The notes under the pieces: generated by a model
Databases searched by the model: none
What the model was told of the DNA's origin: nothing
The model's input: the letters and a program-made list of their open reading frames with translations, nothing else
Assembly: GCF_001190945.1 (NCBI RefSeq)
Contig: NZ_CP011112.1
Location: 1,922,001 to 1,986,000, forward strand
Length of the DNA: 64,000 bases
Direction: 5' to 3'
From: Luteipulveratus mongoliensis
Lineage (GTDB): Bacteria; Actinomycetota; Actinomycetes; Actinomycetales; Dermatophilaceae
Part shown: one piece after another, positions 29,534 to 38,344 of the stretch
How the letters are laid out: every line of letters starts with the position of its first letter
Numbering within the stretch: the stretch's first letter is position 1
Made by a program: the position numbers and the translations under genes

Positions 29534-29970
29534 GACGCCAGCGACGCGTCCAGCGTGATCTCGACACCGGTCAGGGCCTTGCTGACCGGGCACCCGGCCT
29601 TAGCGGCTGCGGCTGCCTCGGCGAACCCATCGGCGTCCAGGCCCTCGACCTCGCCCTCGACGGTCAGGGCGATGCCCGTCAGATGGAAACCACCGGCGGG
29701 GTCCGGGCCGAGGGAGACGTCAGCCTTCACGTCAAGGGCAATCGGCGTACCTCCGGCCTCGGCGATGACCGCAGAGAGCTGCATGGCGAAGCAAGCGGAG
29801 TGCGCAGCGGCGATGAGCTCCTCGGGGCTCGTGACGCCTGCGGCGTCGTCAGCCGCGCGACGGGGGAACGACATCTCGTACGTGCCGAGGCCCGAGCTGG
29901 TCAGCTCGACCTGGCCGGAGCCGTTCTCGAGGGTGCCGTTCCAGGCAGTACGAGCGGTGCGTGTGGGCAT
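29530..29970 (-). CDS. OsmC/Ohr family peroxiredoxin
   Basis: This 146-residue thiol peroxidase detoxifies organic hydroperoxides. The two redox cysteines are in HSACFAM near residue 60 and AGCPVSKAL near residue 126, and the first glutamate-rich helix SPEELIAAAHS matches the family. It runs divergently from the MarR-type gene that starts at 30057, and it ends convergently with ktrB. Pairing of Ohr with OhrR is common, so this gene is probably the main target of that regulator. Confidence 0.92.
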   Translation of the reverse strand: MPTRTARTAWNGTLENGSGQVELTSSGLGTYEMSFPRRAADDAAGVTSPEELIAAAHSACFAMQLSAVIAEAGGTPIALDVKADVSLGPDPAGGFHLTGIALTVEGEVEGLDADGFAEAAAAAKAGCPVSKALTGVEITLDASLAS

Positions 29971-29999
29971 GGTGTGCTCCTGTCATCAGGGTGGAGACT

Positions 30000-30026
30000 T
30001 TGCTTGCGAGCAACTAAAGTGTACAC
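30000..30026. promoter_or_regulatory. Probable OhrR operator region
   Basis: Two perfect palindromes lie in the divergent gap: TTGCT-TGCG-AGCAA at 30000-30013 and GTGTACAC at 30019-30026. They are between the OsmC start (29970) and the OhrR start (30057). Either could bind a MarR-type dimer; the sequence alone does not say which. Confidence 0.5.
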
Positions 30027-30056
30027 AAGGTAACTTGGGTGGCGAAGGAGATCCCG

Positions 30057-30500
30057 ATGGCTGACGATGGACACCCGGCGCTCGCCGAGATGCTCTGCTT
30101 CGACCTGTACGCGGCGTCGCGTGCCGTGACCGCGGTCTACCGTCCGCTGCTTGCGGAGATCGGCCTGACCTACCCGCAGTACCTCGTGCTCGTGGTGCTG
30201 TGGCGCGAGAAGGAGTGCACGGTCAAGGAGCTGAGCGGCGCACTGCAGCTCGACTACGGGACGCTCACGCCGCTGCTGCGCCGGATGGAGAAGTCGGCCC
30301 TGATCACCCGCCGTCGTCGTGACGACGACGAGCGCTCGGTCACGATCAGTCTCACCGAGGCGGGCGCTGCGCTCCGGTCTCACGAGCGCCCTGTCCAGGC
30401 CAGGATCGCCAAGGCGACCGGTCTTGCCGTGACCGAGGTGGCCGAGCTGCAGCGCACCTTGCGTGCCCTCACCGCGTCCGCGGCCGACGCCGGGTCATGA
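30057..30500 (+). CDS. ohrR: MarR family peroxide-sensing regulator, OhrR type
   Basis: This 147-residue repressor controls organic-peroxide resistance. The ATG at 30057 follows an AAGGAG site, which is better than the GTG at 30039. The reactive cysteine is in EMLCFDLYAASR near residue 14, the conserved sensor position of OhrR. The winged helix is VKELSGALQLDYGTLTPLLRRM, with the wing RRRRDDDERSVTISLT. It is divergent from the OsmC/Ohr gene and 19 bases before the ktrA-like gene. Confidence 0.9.
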   Translation: MADDGHPALAEMLCFDLYAASRAVTAVYRPLLAEIGLTYPQYLVLVVLWREKECTVKELSGALQLDYGTLTPLLRRMEKSALITRRRRDDDERSVTISLTEAGAALRSHERPVQARIAKATGLAVTEVAELQRTLRALTASAADAGS

Positions 30501-30519
30501 TGGGCCCTGTGGAGCAGAC

Positions 30520-31215
30520 ATGCCGGTGAGAAGCCGCAGACCCGACCGCAGTCGTTCGGCCCTGGTGGTCGGACTGGGCCGTTTCGGCACGTCGGTCGCG
30601 AGCAGCCTCGTGGACCAGGGCTGGGAGGTCATCGCGGTCGATGAGTCGCAGGAGCTGGTGCAGCGCTGGTCGGACGCCATCACCTTCACCGTCCAGGCCG
30701 ACACGACCGATCAGGAGGCGTTGGAGCAGCTCGGCGCCGGCACCTTCGACCGCGCGGTCGTCGCGATCGGGACCGACATCGAGGCCAGCGTCCTGACGGT
30801 CGTCAACCTCGTCGACATCGGGGTGTCCGAGATCTGGGCGAAGGCCATCAACTCCCAGCACGCCCGCATCCTGCAACGGATCGGTGCGCATCACGTGGTC
30901 CTGCCGGAGTCGGCCATGGGAGCGCGGGTCGCACACATGCTGACCGGTTCCATGACCGACTACCTCGAGTTCGACGACGGGTTCGCCATCGCGCGTACGA
31001 CCGCCCCTCCGTCCGCGTGCGGGCGCACCTTGGCCGAGTCGGCGTTGCGGACGAAGTTCGGCATCACCGTCGTGGGAGTGAAGGCCAGCGCCCAGGACTT
31101 CGACTACGCCCGCCCGGAGACCGTCGTCCGCAGCGGCGAGGAGCTGGTCATCTGTGGGCCGACGGCGAAGGTCGATGCGTTCTGCGCGGCCGCCAGTGCG
31201 GAGCGCGCCAGCTAG
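30520..31215 (+). CDS. Potassium uptake regulatory subunit, TrkA/KtrA family
   Basis: This 231-residue cytoplasmic protein gates the KtrB-like channel by binding nucleotides. The ATG at 30520 follows GGAG. The N-terminal RCK/TrkA_N Rossmann motif is ALVVGLGRFGTSVASSL (GxGxxG). The C-terminal RCK_C domain has RTLAESALRTKFGITVVGV. It is separated from its channel partner at 28151-29533 by about 1 kb holding the OsmC/OhrR pair, an unusual split. Confidence 0.92.
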   Translation: MPVRSRRPDRSRSALVVGLGRFGTSVASSLVDQGWEVIAVDESQELVQRWSDAITFTVQADTTDQEALEQLGAGTFDRAVVAIGTDIEASVLTVVNLVDIGVSEIWAKAINSQHARILQRIGAHHVVLPESAMGARVAHMLTGSMTDYLEFDDGFAIARTTAPPSACGRTLAESALRTKFGITVVGVKASAQDFDYARPETVVRSGEELVICGPTAKVDAFCAAASAERAS

Positions 31216-31257
31216 TCCGGCAGGGGAGGCCAGGCAACCCGGGGGCTGACGCTTGGC

Positions 31258-32280
31258 TCACGCCTGACCGAGAGCGGCTGGGCGAACGTGCTCTAGCAGC
31301 GTCACCAAGAAGTGGCCAGGCTCTTCGTACATCGCCATGTGCGCAGAGTCCTCGAACCATTCCACGGCCAGACTCGGCACGTTGAGCCGCTCGAGCCACG
31401 CCTCGACGGGCGCCGTTGGCGTCATCGCGTCGTGCCTTCCGAGCACCTGCACCATCGGCACAGGAAACGTGGCGACCTGTCGCAGGTCGAGGCCCAGGAA
31501 GTGCGGCACCAGAGCGGCCGAGGTCAGCTCATTGCCGGCTGACAACGCCTCCAGGTCGGCGGTCGTGTAATCAGGCGAAACACCCGACATGAAGTAGTCG
31601 CAGTCCGACCGGCCTGCGGCGAACCCACCGCTGCGGCCGACCCACTCGCGCTCAACGATGATCTGCGGGAGCAGGTCGGCCGCGGCGTCCGGGTAGGGGT
31701 GCAAGGCGTCGAGGGCTGCCACGCCGTCTTCGAGCCCTTGTTGCTCGGCCGCCGCGCGGGTGAGCTCCCAGCTCACCGGCTCCGCCTCCTCGAACGAGAC
31801 CACCTGACCCACGCCGACGTAAACGCTGAACAGGTCGGGCGCCTGAACAACGGCGAGCGTTGCCACCGCTGAACCCCAGCTGTGCCCGCAGACCGCGACC
31901 TTCGGCACGCCCATCTCTTGGCACAACCAGCGTGCGATCTCTACCGCGTCGTCGACGTACTGCCCTAGCCGCAGCGTGGGGCGTACGACGCCGGCGTCCG
32001 TCAGTGCGTGCGTGCGACCAGCGGCACGCTGGTCGTAGTGGACGACGGTGAAATACTCCTCGACCGGCCGCTGCCACATCCACCCCGTCGGCGCCAGCGG
32101 CGTCGCAGGGCCGCCGTGGACCATCAGCAGCACGGGGTTGCGCCGGTCGCGACCGCGCATCGAGACCACGTGAGGTAGTCCGCCAGCCTCCACGACGTGG
32201 GTCTCCTGGATGCCGTGAGGCGTCACGATCCGGTTGAGCTCGGCCAGAACGGTGATCGGAGACATTTCTTCGTCGCTCAT
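31258..32280 (-). CDS. Alpha/beta-hydrolase, prolyl iminopeptidase-like
   Basis: This 340-residue hydrolase has the S33-peptidase oxyanion motif LLMVHGGPATPLAP and the nucleophile elbow VCGHSWGSAVA. The triad aspartate is in QVLGRHDAMTPT and the histidine is in DSAHMAMYEEP near residue 320. The length and cap fit proline iminopeptidases. It is transcribed alone, with a 259-base gap to the divergent prs-like gene. The exact peptide or ester substrate is not shown. Confidence 0.86.
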   Translation of the reverse strand: MSDEEMSPITVLAELNRIVTPHGIQETHVVEAGGLPHVVSMRGRDRRNPVLLMVHGGPATPLAPTGWMWQRPVEEYFTVVHYDQRAAGRTHALTDAGVVRPTLRLGQYVDDAVEIARWLCQEMGVPKVAVCGHSWGSAVATLAVVQAPDLFSVYVGVGQVVSFEEAEPVSWELTRAAAEQQGLEDGVAALDALHPYPDAAADLLPQIIVEREWVGRSGGFAAGRSDCDYFMSGVSPDYTTADLEALSAGNELTSAALVPHFLGLDLRQVATFPVPMVQVLGRHDAMTPTAPVEAWLERLNVPSLAVEWFEDSAHMAMYEEPGHFLVTLLEHVRPAALGQA

Positions 32281-32539
32281 GTCCAGATAGTAGGTCTCAG
32301 GTGATCGACCGTTTGAATCTCATTGTGTAGCAAAGCAATTCGCTTGCGCGACCGAATCGGTGCCTTCGATCGAGTTGCTTCTGCAGCCCCGCCGCACAGC
32401 GGGGTCTCACCGCAGCGCATATCGCGGACCGACGACGGATGCACGTTGATAGTCCGGCGTACGGACCGCACCGCGCGCTGCCACAGCGGTGACGGCTACT
32501 CTCGCGACCATCGGCCTCGCCACGTCAAGGAGCTCCTCC

Positions 32540-33517
32540 ATGCGCGACATCGTGGTCTTTTCCGGGTCCGCCCATCACGCCCTTGCGAGCAGCATCTGCT
32601 CCGCTCTCGGCGTGGGTCTGTCGGCCGTCGACATCAAGCGTTTCAGCAATGACTGCCTGCAGGCTCAGCTGCTGGCCAACTGTCGCCAGCGCGACGTCTA
32701 CATCGTCCAGCCCCTGGTGCCGCCCACCCAGGAGCACCTCATGGAGCTGCTCCTCATGATCGACGCTGCCCGCGGTGCGTCGGCGGCCCAGATCACTGCC
32801 GTCATCCCGCACTACGCGTACGCCCGCTCGGACAAGAAGGACTCCTCCCGCATCTCGCTCGGCGGGCGTCTGGTCGCGGACATGCTGGCCACGGCGGGCG
32901 TCAGCCGGGTGCTGACGATGGCGCTGCACGCGCCTCAGGTGCACGGGTTCTTCTCGGTCCCGGTCGACCACCTGACGGCGATCGGCGTGCTGGCCGACCA
33001 CTTCCGCGGCCGCGACCTCACCGACACGGTCGTGGTCTCACCCGACCTCGGCAACGCCAAGACCGCCACGCAGTTCGCGCGGCTCCTCGGCCTGCCCGTC
33101 GCGGCCGGCAGCAAGCAGCGCAAGGCCGACGACAAGGTCGTCATCGACGCGATCGTGGGTGACGTGTCCGGCCGCCGGGCCATCGTGCTCGACGACGAGA
33201 TCGCCACCGGCGGTTCGGTGATCGAGCTGATGGACCGTCTCAAGGAGTTCGGCTGCACCGATGCCGCGGTCGCGTGCACGCACGGACTGTTCTCCGGTCG
33301 GGCCGTGGAGCGACTGAGCAGTCACCCGATGATCAGCGAGGTCGTCACCACGGACACCGTGCCGGCGCCCGACTGGCCCGAGCTCAAGGTGCGGTCGATC
33401 GCTGACCTGTTCGCCCAGGCGATCGCCCGCATCCACGGGGGCGAGTCCGTCAGCAGCCTGTTCGACGGGGTCGACCCGGCTCACGCCCCGCCGCAGGCGA
33501 CGTTGCCGCTCGGCTGA
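32540..33517 (+). CDS. Ribose-phosphate pyrophosphokinase family protein (Prs-like)
   Basis: This 325-residue protein resembles PRPP synthetase. It starts at the ATG at 32540 behind an AAGGAG site. The PRPP-binding loop is VVLDDEIATGGSV, and the ATP/ribose region includes VQPLVPPTQEHLMELLLMIDA, HYAYARSDKKDSSR and VVSPDLGNAKTA. The first block FSGSAHHALASSIC is more diverged than in housekeeping Prs (FSGN/ANP type), so it may be a secondary homologue. It is followed by the three-gene membrane operon. Confidence 0.84.
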   Translation: MRDIVVFSGSAHHALASSICSALGVGLSAVDIKRFSNDCLQAQLLANCRQRDVYIVQPLVPPTQEHLMELLLMIDAARGASAAQITAVIPHYAYARSDKKDSSRISLGGRLVADMLATAGVSRVLTMALHAPQVHGFFSVPVDHLTAIGVLADHFRGRDLTDTVVVSPDLGNAKTATQFARLLGLPVAAGSKQRKADDKVVIDAIVGDVSGRRAIVLDDEIATGGSVIELMDRLKEFGCTDAAVACTHGLFSGRAVERLSSHPMISEVVTTDTVPAPDWPELKVRSIADLFAQAIARIHGGESVSSLFDGVDPAHAPPQATLPLG

Positions 33518-33574
33518 GCCCAGGCGTACGTCCTCCGCGAGGAACCGTCGTCGCGCGCCTGGCGTCTTGTCACC

Positions 33575-34678
33575 ATGTGGTCTTCGTGGTTCCGCAGCCG
33601 ACACGTGCGCACCGCCGCTGCGCTGCTCGTCCTGCTGGCACTCATCGGCGCGTGGATCGTGCACGTGCAGGTACGTGATCGTCTCAAGGCCGGCGAGAGC
33701 CGCACTGGCGAGTACTCCCTGTCTTCTGACTTCCGCTCGAGCTCGACGTTCGAGCTGCCTGACGGCGGCCTGAGCGTCACCGTCGAGGTCGGCGAGGAAG
33801 CCACGAAGTACGACGACTGGTCGGATCGGACGCGGGTGCGGGCTCCTCGCGGTGGCCGGCTGGTCGAGGTCAGCTGGTCGCCTCAGAGCCGCCAGAGTGA
33901 CCGGACGATCGGGGTCACGCAGCGCCCGAGCAGCCTCAGCCTTCGTTCCGGCGGTCGCACGATCCTGCTGGAGGGCTCGATCGAGCAGTCCGACGACACC
34001 TCCTCCGGCGAGACGAGCAAGGAGCGGCTGGTCGCGGTGCCCGGCGACCTGGCGGATCTCGAGATCGTCGCAGGGTTCGCCGGCCGACAGCAGAGCGTGC
34101 GGGTCCTGACCGGCAAGCGTGAGCTCGGCGACTTCGCGACCCTCTACCGTCCCCGCAGTGACCTGGCGCTGCAGCCCGTGGACGTCGGACCGGACAACGA
34201 CCGATACGTCCGCGGCAACGGTTTTCGGTGGGAGCTCCGGCCGGTCGTCGGCCAGACCAGCCGGAGGCCCTACGTCGAAGGGCTCGGCTGGGCCGCTGCC
34301 GGGCGAGAGTGGTTCGTGGTGCAGGGGTCGGGCTACTACAGCCTCCTGGGCTCCGCCGCCGAGTGGAGCAGTGAGACCGCAACGGCGGACTACAACGCCA
34401 CCCGCGTCACCACCACGGTCACGGCCAACGGCACCCGCCCGAGCCGCACGGTGACGCCGTCCCGCAACCAGCAGGACCCCTCGACCGATCGCGTGATCAG
34501 CGACCTGACCTTCTCGGTCGTCAGTGGCGCCCCGGTCACCCTCAGCACGGTCGTCGACGCACCCCTGACGCGCGATGACCGCCACGGCGCCGAGACCGAG
34601 GCGCCTAAGACCGCCACCCTGCACCGGACCTCCGTACTGGCCTACCCCGGCGTCGTTGACCCACGAAAGGCTTCCTGA
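33575..34678 (+). CDS. Membrane-anchored protein, first of three related genes
   Basis: This 367-residue protein has one N-terminal transmembrane helix (TAAALLVLLALIGAWIVHV) and a large predicted extracellular part. The body has the blocks GGRLVEVSWSPQS, TILLEGSIEQS and PYVEGLGWAAAGREWFVV. The last two recur in the next two genes. No known family is recognised. The gene has no clear ribosome site and starts 57 bases after the prs-like stop. Its TGA shares one base with the ATG of the next gene. Confidence 0.72.
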   Translation: MWSSWFRSRHVRTAAALLVLLALIGAWIVHVQVRDRLKAGESRTGEYSLSSDFRSSSTFELPDGGLSVTVEVGEEATKYDDWSDRTRVRAPRGGRLVEVSWSPQSRQSDRTIGVTQRPSSLSLRSGGRTILLEGSIEQSDDTSSGETSKERLVAVPGDLADLEIVAGFAGRQQSVRVLTGKRELGDFATLYRPRSDLALQPVDVGPDNDRYVRGNGFRWELRPVVGQTSRRPYVEGLGWAAAGREWFVVQGSGYYSLLGSAAEWSSETATADYNATRVTTTVTANGTRPSRTVTPSRNQQDPSTDRVISDLTFSVVSGAPVTLSTVVDAPLTRDDRHGAETEAPKTATLHRTSVLAYPGVVDPRKAS

Positions 34679-35724
34679 TGAGCACCTCGGATGCGGCAAC
34701 GGGCGCCGGGGGTGCCGGCCGACGATGGCAGCTGTGGACGGCCGCCGTCGTACTCCTCGTCCTCGTGGTCGGTGTGGCGACCTGGCGCCTCACCAGGGAC
34801 GACGTCCACATCGGCGACCGGCTGGACAACGCCACGTTCTTCAACGACCAGTCCGAGGATCGGATGATGTCGGTGTCGCTTCCGCTGACCGCTCTGAGCC
34901 TCCAGGTCGGCGTCGGCCGCACGATCGGCCCCTCCGATGACCGGCTCACCGCGCCGGACGGTGCGACCTTCGTCAAGGTGTCCTGGTCGCCGACGACCTA
35001 CAGCGGGACCCCGCCTGTCTGGCCGCTGGCGACGGTGGCTCAGCGGCGCGACCCGGGTTCCGCGCTCGCCCTTGTCGCCGGAGGCCAGCGTTATCCGCTC
35101 GTCACCGGTCTGACGGCCGCCGACCAAGGGTCCTCCGCCGTGGTGGTCGCCAAGGGCGACGGCTCGGACGTACGGATCGAGGCGACGTACGCCGGCCGCA
35201 CCGTCACGTCGACCGTGCGCAGCGAGCCGAGCACGGCGTCCGCCATCAAGCGGCCCTCCCTCGACGCGAATCGTGGTTGCGACGCGGCGCCACCGGACAC
35301 GTTCTTGTGGGTCTCGTGCACCGTCCGCTTCCACCGCGGCCTCTATGTGCCCGGACTCGGCGCGGCTCCGGCCGGTCAGGAGTGGCTCCTGGTCCACAGC
35401 AGCTCGGCGTCCCGCAAGGAGGACCGGGCCAGGCAGTACAAGAATCATCAAGGTGCGGAGTACCTGCCGTCCGGGCCTGCATCGTTCACGGTCTCCGTCG
35501 GCTCCGCGGCGCCTGCGCGTCAGGTCGGCCGCGATGTCGTGTCCGGCGATCGCGTACGACTCGCTGACCGGGCCTTCCTCGTGCCGGCCGGGAAGCCCGT
35601 CGCGATCCGCACCCGCTACCGCCTGCCCATGACGCTGGACGCCGAGCGCAGCGAGTGGAAGTCGGCGCCGAAGACCTACCTGATCGATGTCGGGTCCTCC
35701 GGGACCTACACGGACGTCGAGTAG
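34678..35724 (+). CDS. Membrane-anchored protein, second of three related genes
   Basis: This 348-residue protein has an N-terminal transmembrane segment near residues 20-38 (WTAAVVLLVLVVGVATWRL) and an extracellular body. It shares the blocks FVKVSWSPTTYSGTPP and LYVPGLGAAPAGQEWLLV with the flanking genes. It has two cysteines (NRGCDAAPP and FLWVSCTVRF), unlike the first paralogue, which has none in this region. It starts on the TGATG overlap with the first gene, so the two are coupled. Confidence 0.72.
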   Translation: MSTSDAATGAGGAGRRWQLWTAAVVLLVLVVGVATWRLTRDDVHIGDRLDNATFFNDQSEDRMMSVSLPLTALSLQVGVGRTIGPSDDRLTAPDGATFVKVSWSPTTYSGTPPVWPLATVAQRRDPGSALALVAGGQRYPLVTGLTAADQGSSAVVVAKGDGSDVRIEATYAGRTVTSTVRSEPSTASAIKRPSLDANRGCDAAPPDTFLWVSCTVRFHRGLYVPGLGAAPAGQEWLLVHSSSASRKEDRARQYKNHQGAEYLPSGPASFTVSVGSAAPARQVGRDVVSGDRVRLADRAFLVPAGKPVAIRTRYRLPMTLDAERSEWKSAPKTYLIDVGSSGTYTDVE

Positions 35725-35741
35725 CCCTACAGTCCGATCCC

Positions 35742-36830
35742 ATGTCGTCCTCCCCTGAGCCATCCGTACGTCGCACGCGAGTCGCGCTGCTGGCTGGGCT
35801 GGCCGTCGTCGTGCTTGCGGCAGTCGCCGCACTGGGCGCGTGGTCGGTCCTGAAGGATCGTGCCGAGGCCGGTCAGGTGATCCGCGGCGGTCTCACAGAC
35901 GTCTCGGGCCGCTCCCGGCCGGTGCTGCTGCCTCTCGGACAGGTCGACGTCACGGTCAGTGAGCCGGTCGAGTCCGTGCCTGAGGGAGCGTCTGTCGATG
36001 CTCCGCGTGCGCCGTGGGGCGGCAGCTTCGTCGGTGTGAGCTGGGAGACGGGCTACATGGGCGGCTTCCCGACCTGGGCCACCGTGCCGCTGGGGATGGC
36101 GCCTGTGCAGCCGCACGTGCACCTCGTCGTCGGCGGTCATCGCTACCCCGTGCCGGGAGCGAGCGGCGGCGACATCGTCGGTCGGCGCAAGGAGACCATC
36201 CACGGTGAGGGGAAGGCGTGGATCGCCGTCGACGGCGAGCCCAAGCAGCCGGTCATCGAGATCGAGTACGACGGTGTCACGCAGCGCGTGGACATCGCCA
36301 CCGGTCGACGTGAGTCGGGTCGGGCTGCGCCGCTGTACTCCCTGGATCGTCAAGGCGCCCACTTCCGGACCTGCCCGGCGCCCCGGATCAGTGGCCTCGG
36401 CGGTGTGCTGTCGGTGGACGCGAAGTGCGGGGTCGCGACACCGCTGCGACTGCCGTACGTCTCGGGCCTGGGTTGGGCGAAGCCCGGCCGTGAGTGGGCG
36501 GTCATCAACGCATCCGTGTCGTTGCCGAGCGATGGGGAGTGGCGTGCCGCGGCCGGCTCCGGCCCGGCCGCTGACTACGACCTGGAGCCGGTGAGCACGA
36601 CGTTCACTCTCGACGGTCGAGCGCCGCGACCCACGCCCGAGCTCAAGGACGCGGCGTTCGACGCCACGCGTGGCACCGGCTCGGTGGTTTTCGACGTGCC
36701 CGTGAACGGCACGGGCACGCTGCGGATCATGCAGCGGGCGCGGGCCGAGCTCGACGACGTGAACGGCGCACGGCCGCCCCAGAGCGATGCGTCGATCATC
36801 CTCGACCGGGCGATGACGCTCGCACCTTGA
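35742..36830 (+). CDS. Membrane-anchored protein, third of three related genes
   Basis: This 362-residue protein begins at the ATG at 35742, 17 bases after the second gene. It has an N-terminal transmembrane helix (ALLAGLAVVVLAAVAALGAW) and an extracellular body with FVGVSWETGYMGGFP and LPYVSGLGWAKPGREWAVI, matching the other two. It carries two cysteines (FRTCPAPR and DAKCGVAT). The gene ends convergently with a quinone-oxidoreductase-like gene. No function is known to me. Confidence 0.72.
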   Translation: MSSSPEPSVRRTRVALLAGLAVVVLAAVAALGAWSVLKDRAEAGQVIRGGLTDVSGRSRPVLLPLGQVDVTVSEPVESVPEGASVDAPRAPWGGSFVGVSWETGYMGGFPTWATVPLGMAPVQPHVHLVVGGHRYPVPGASGGDIVGRRKETIHGEGKAWIAVDGEPKQPVIEIEYDGVTQRVDIATGRRESGRAAPLYSLDRQGAHFRTCPAPRISGLGGVLSVDAKCGVATPLRLPYVSGLGWAKPGREWAVINASVSLPSDGEWRAAAGSGPAADYDLEPVSTTFTLDGRAPRPTPELKDAAFDATRGTGSVVFDVPVNGTGTLRIMQRARAELDDVNGARPPQSDASIILDRAMTLAP

Positions 36831-36845
36831 GGCGGCCGACCGCGC

Positions 36846-37763
36846 TCACGGCACGAGCACGTAGCGGCCCCTGACGCCGCCCGCCGCAACCTTGTCCAGC
36901 GCGACCGCGACATCGGCCAGCGGCACGGTCGCGTGCACACGGGTCGGCAGCGTGCCCGCCACAGTGAGGTCGAGCAGCCGCTGCTGCCGCGCACGATCCG
37001 CGTGCACCTTGACCGCCGCGGTCGTGATCCCGCGTACGGAGGCGGGGACGTTCGCAGGCACCACGCCGACGTAGTGACCGCCGTCCCGCACCACGGCGAG
37101 GACCGGGTCGACGAGTGCAGCGGCATCGAAGGCCGCATCGACCGACGACACCTCGTCCACGGAGGCGATCGGTCGGGCGCCGGCGTCTGCCACCGCGTCG
37201 CGGTCGGACTCCCGTGCCAGCCCGACGACCTCCCAGCCGGCCAAGACGGCGAGACGGACGGCGTACTCGCCCACGGCGCCCGCGGCGCCCGTGACGAGCA
37301 GGGTGCGGCCATCGGCCTCGCCCAGCAGGTCCAGCGCCTGGTCCGCGGTGAGTGAGTTCATCGGAACCGTTGCGGCCGCGACGAGATCCAGCTCTTCGGG
37401 TACGACGACCGCGGCCTCCGCGGGGACCAGGACCTGGTCGGCGTACGGCCCCGTAGCGTGGTCGAGGCCCTCGTGCAGTGCGGCGACGCGCGTCCCGACC
37501 GCCAGTTCCGGGTGCTCGCGGGCCGCGTCGGCACCGACAGCGGTGATCCGGCCGGCGATGTCCCAGCCCAGGCCGGTGTGCTCCGGCTGGTCGATCCAGC
37601 CGATGCTGTGGAAGAAGCCCGAGACCACCATCAGGTCGACGGGGTTGACCGTCGCCCCTTCGACCGCGATGCGGATCTCGTGCGGTGCGGGTTCGGGAGT
37701 GGCGACCTCGATCACCTCGACCGAGGCGTCGGGGCCGGGAGTACGGACGACGGCTGCGCGCAT
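36846..37763 (-). CDS. Zinc-independent NADP-dependent alcohol dehydrogenase/quinone reductase
   Basis: This 305-residue medium-chain dehydrogenase-like protein has the Rossmann motif LLVTGAAGAVGEYAV near residue 145 and an N-terminal GroES-like fold with IRIAVEGATVNPVDL. It lacks the catalytic-zinc Cys/His set, so it belongs to the quinone-oxidoreductase group. The ATG at 37763 follows a GGAG site, better than the ATG nine codons upstream. It is divergent from the HxlR-type gene, with an inverted repeat between. Confidence 0.88.
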   Translation of the reverse strand: MRAAVVRTPGPDASVEVIEVATPEPAPHEIRIAVEGATVNPVDLMVVSGFFHSIGWIDQPEHTGLGWDIAGRITAVGADAAREHPELAVGTRVAALHEGLDHATGPYADQVLVPAEAAVVVPEELDLVAAATVPMNSLTADQALDLLGEADGRTLLVTGAAGAVGEYAVRLAVLAGWEVVGLARESDRDAVADAGARPIASVDEVSSVDAAFDAAALVDPVLAVVRDGGHYVGVVPANVPASVRGITTAAVKVHADRARQQRLLDLTVAGTLPTRVHATVPLADVAVALDKVAAGGVRGRYVLVP

Positions 37764-37809
37764 GACTGCTCCTTCGTGAATGGATGACATGGCGGCTACT
37801 CTGAGTCAG

Positions 37810-37844
37810 GCACTCTCTCGTGGGAAGTAGGCACCTGAGAGTGC
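37810..37844. promoter_or_regulatory. Probable HxlR operator, inverted repeat
   Basis: GCACTCTC at 37810-37817 and its reverse complement GAGAGTGC at 37837-37844 form a perfect 8-base inverted repeat with 19 bases between. AGGCAC also recurs as a direct repeat (37808 and 37829). The site lies between the divergent oxidoreductase and HxlR starts, so it is a likely binding site for the regulator. Confidence 0.6.
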
Positions 37845-37866
37845 GTAACCAACGCAAGGGGATGTG

Positions 37867-38268
37867 ATGGCCACCAAGACCGCCGCTCGCCGCCGCACCG
37901 AGGCCAAGGTCGAGTACGACGCGTTCATGGCCGCGTGCAAGAGCCGTCAGCTGCTCGACCGGCTCACGGACAAGTGGGTGACGCTGGTGATCAGTGCGCT
38001 CAGCGAGCGGGACATGCGCTACTCCGAGCTGTCGCGCCGGGTCGCCGGCGTCAGCCAGAAGATGCTGACCCAGACGCTGCGCAACCTCGAGCGCGACGGT
38101 CTCGTGACGCGCACCGTCACGGCCACCGTGCCGGTCACGGTCGACTACGCCCTGACCGACCTCGGAGGCTCGCTGCACACGGTTGTTCAGCACCTCAAGG
38201 ACTGGGCCGAGGACAACATGGACGACGTACTGGCCGCCCGGGAGGCGCACGACCGGCGTACGGCCTGA
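37867..38268 (+). CDS. HxlR family transcriptional regulator
   Basis: This 133-residue winged-helix regulator has the HxlR core: a cysteine near the start (MAACKSRQLLDRLTDKWV), then MRYSELSRRVAGVSQKMLTQTLRNL with the recognition helix, and the wing GLVTRTVTATVPVTVDYAL. The conserved Cys may sense redox or electrophile stress, as in related YodB/QorR proteins. It probably regulates the divergent quinone-oxidoreductase gene. The start is the ATG at 37867; a GTG at 37864 is adjacent. Confidence 0.88.
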   Translation: MATKTAARRRTEAKVEYDAFMAACKSRQLLDRLTDKWVTLVISALSERDMRYSELSRRVAGVSQKMLTQTLRNLERDGLVTRTVTATVPVTVDYALTDLGGSLHTVVQHLKDWAEDNMDDVLAAREAHDRRTA

Positions 38269-38298
38269 CCGGGGAGCGCCTCCTGATCGCGAGACGCT

Positions 38299-38325
38299 CT
38301 GGCACTCGAGTTGACCGAGTGCTAA
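38299..38325 (+). promoter_or_regulatory. CIRCE element (HrcA operator), upstream copy
   Basis: CTGGCACTC at 38299-38307, nine bases, then GAGTGCTAA at 38317-38325 match the CIRCE inverted repeat (TTAGCACTC-N9-GAGTGCTAA) with two mismatches on the left arm. It overlaps a -35-like TTGACC at 38311-38316, with TAGATT at 38334-38339 17 bases later. HrcA bound here would block the groES promoter. Confidence 0.88.
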
Positions 38326-38344
38326 TCGCGACTTAGATTCGGAC

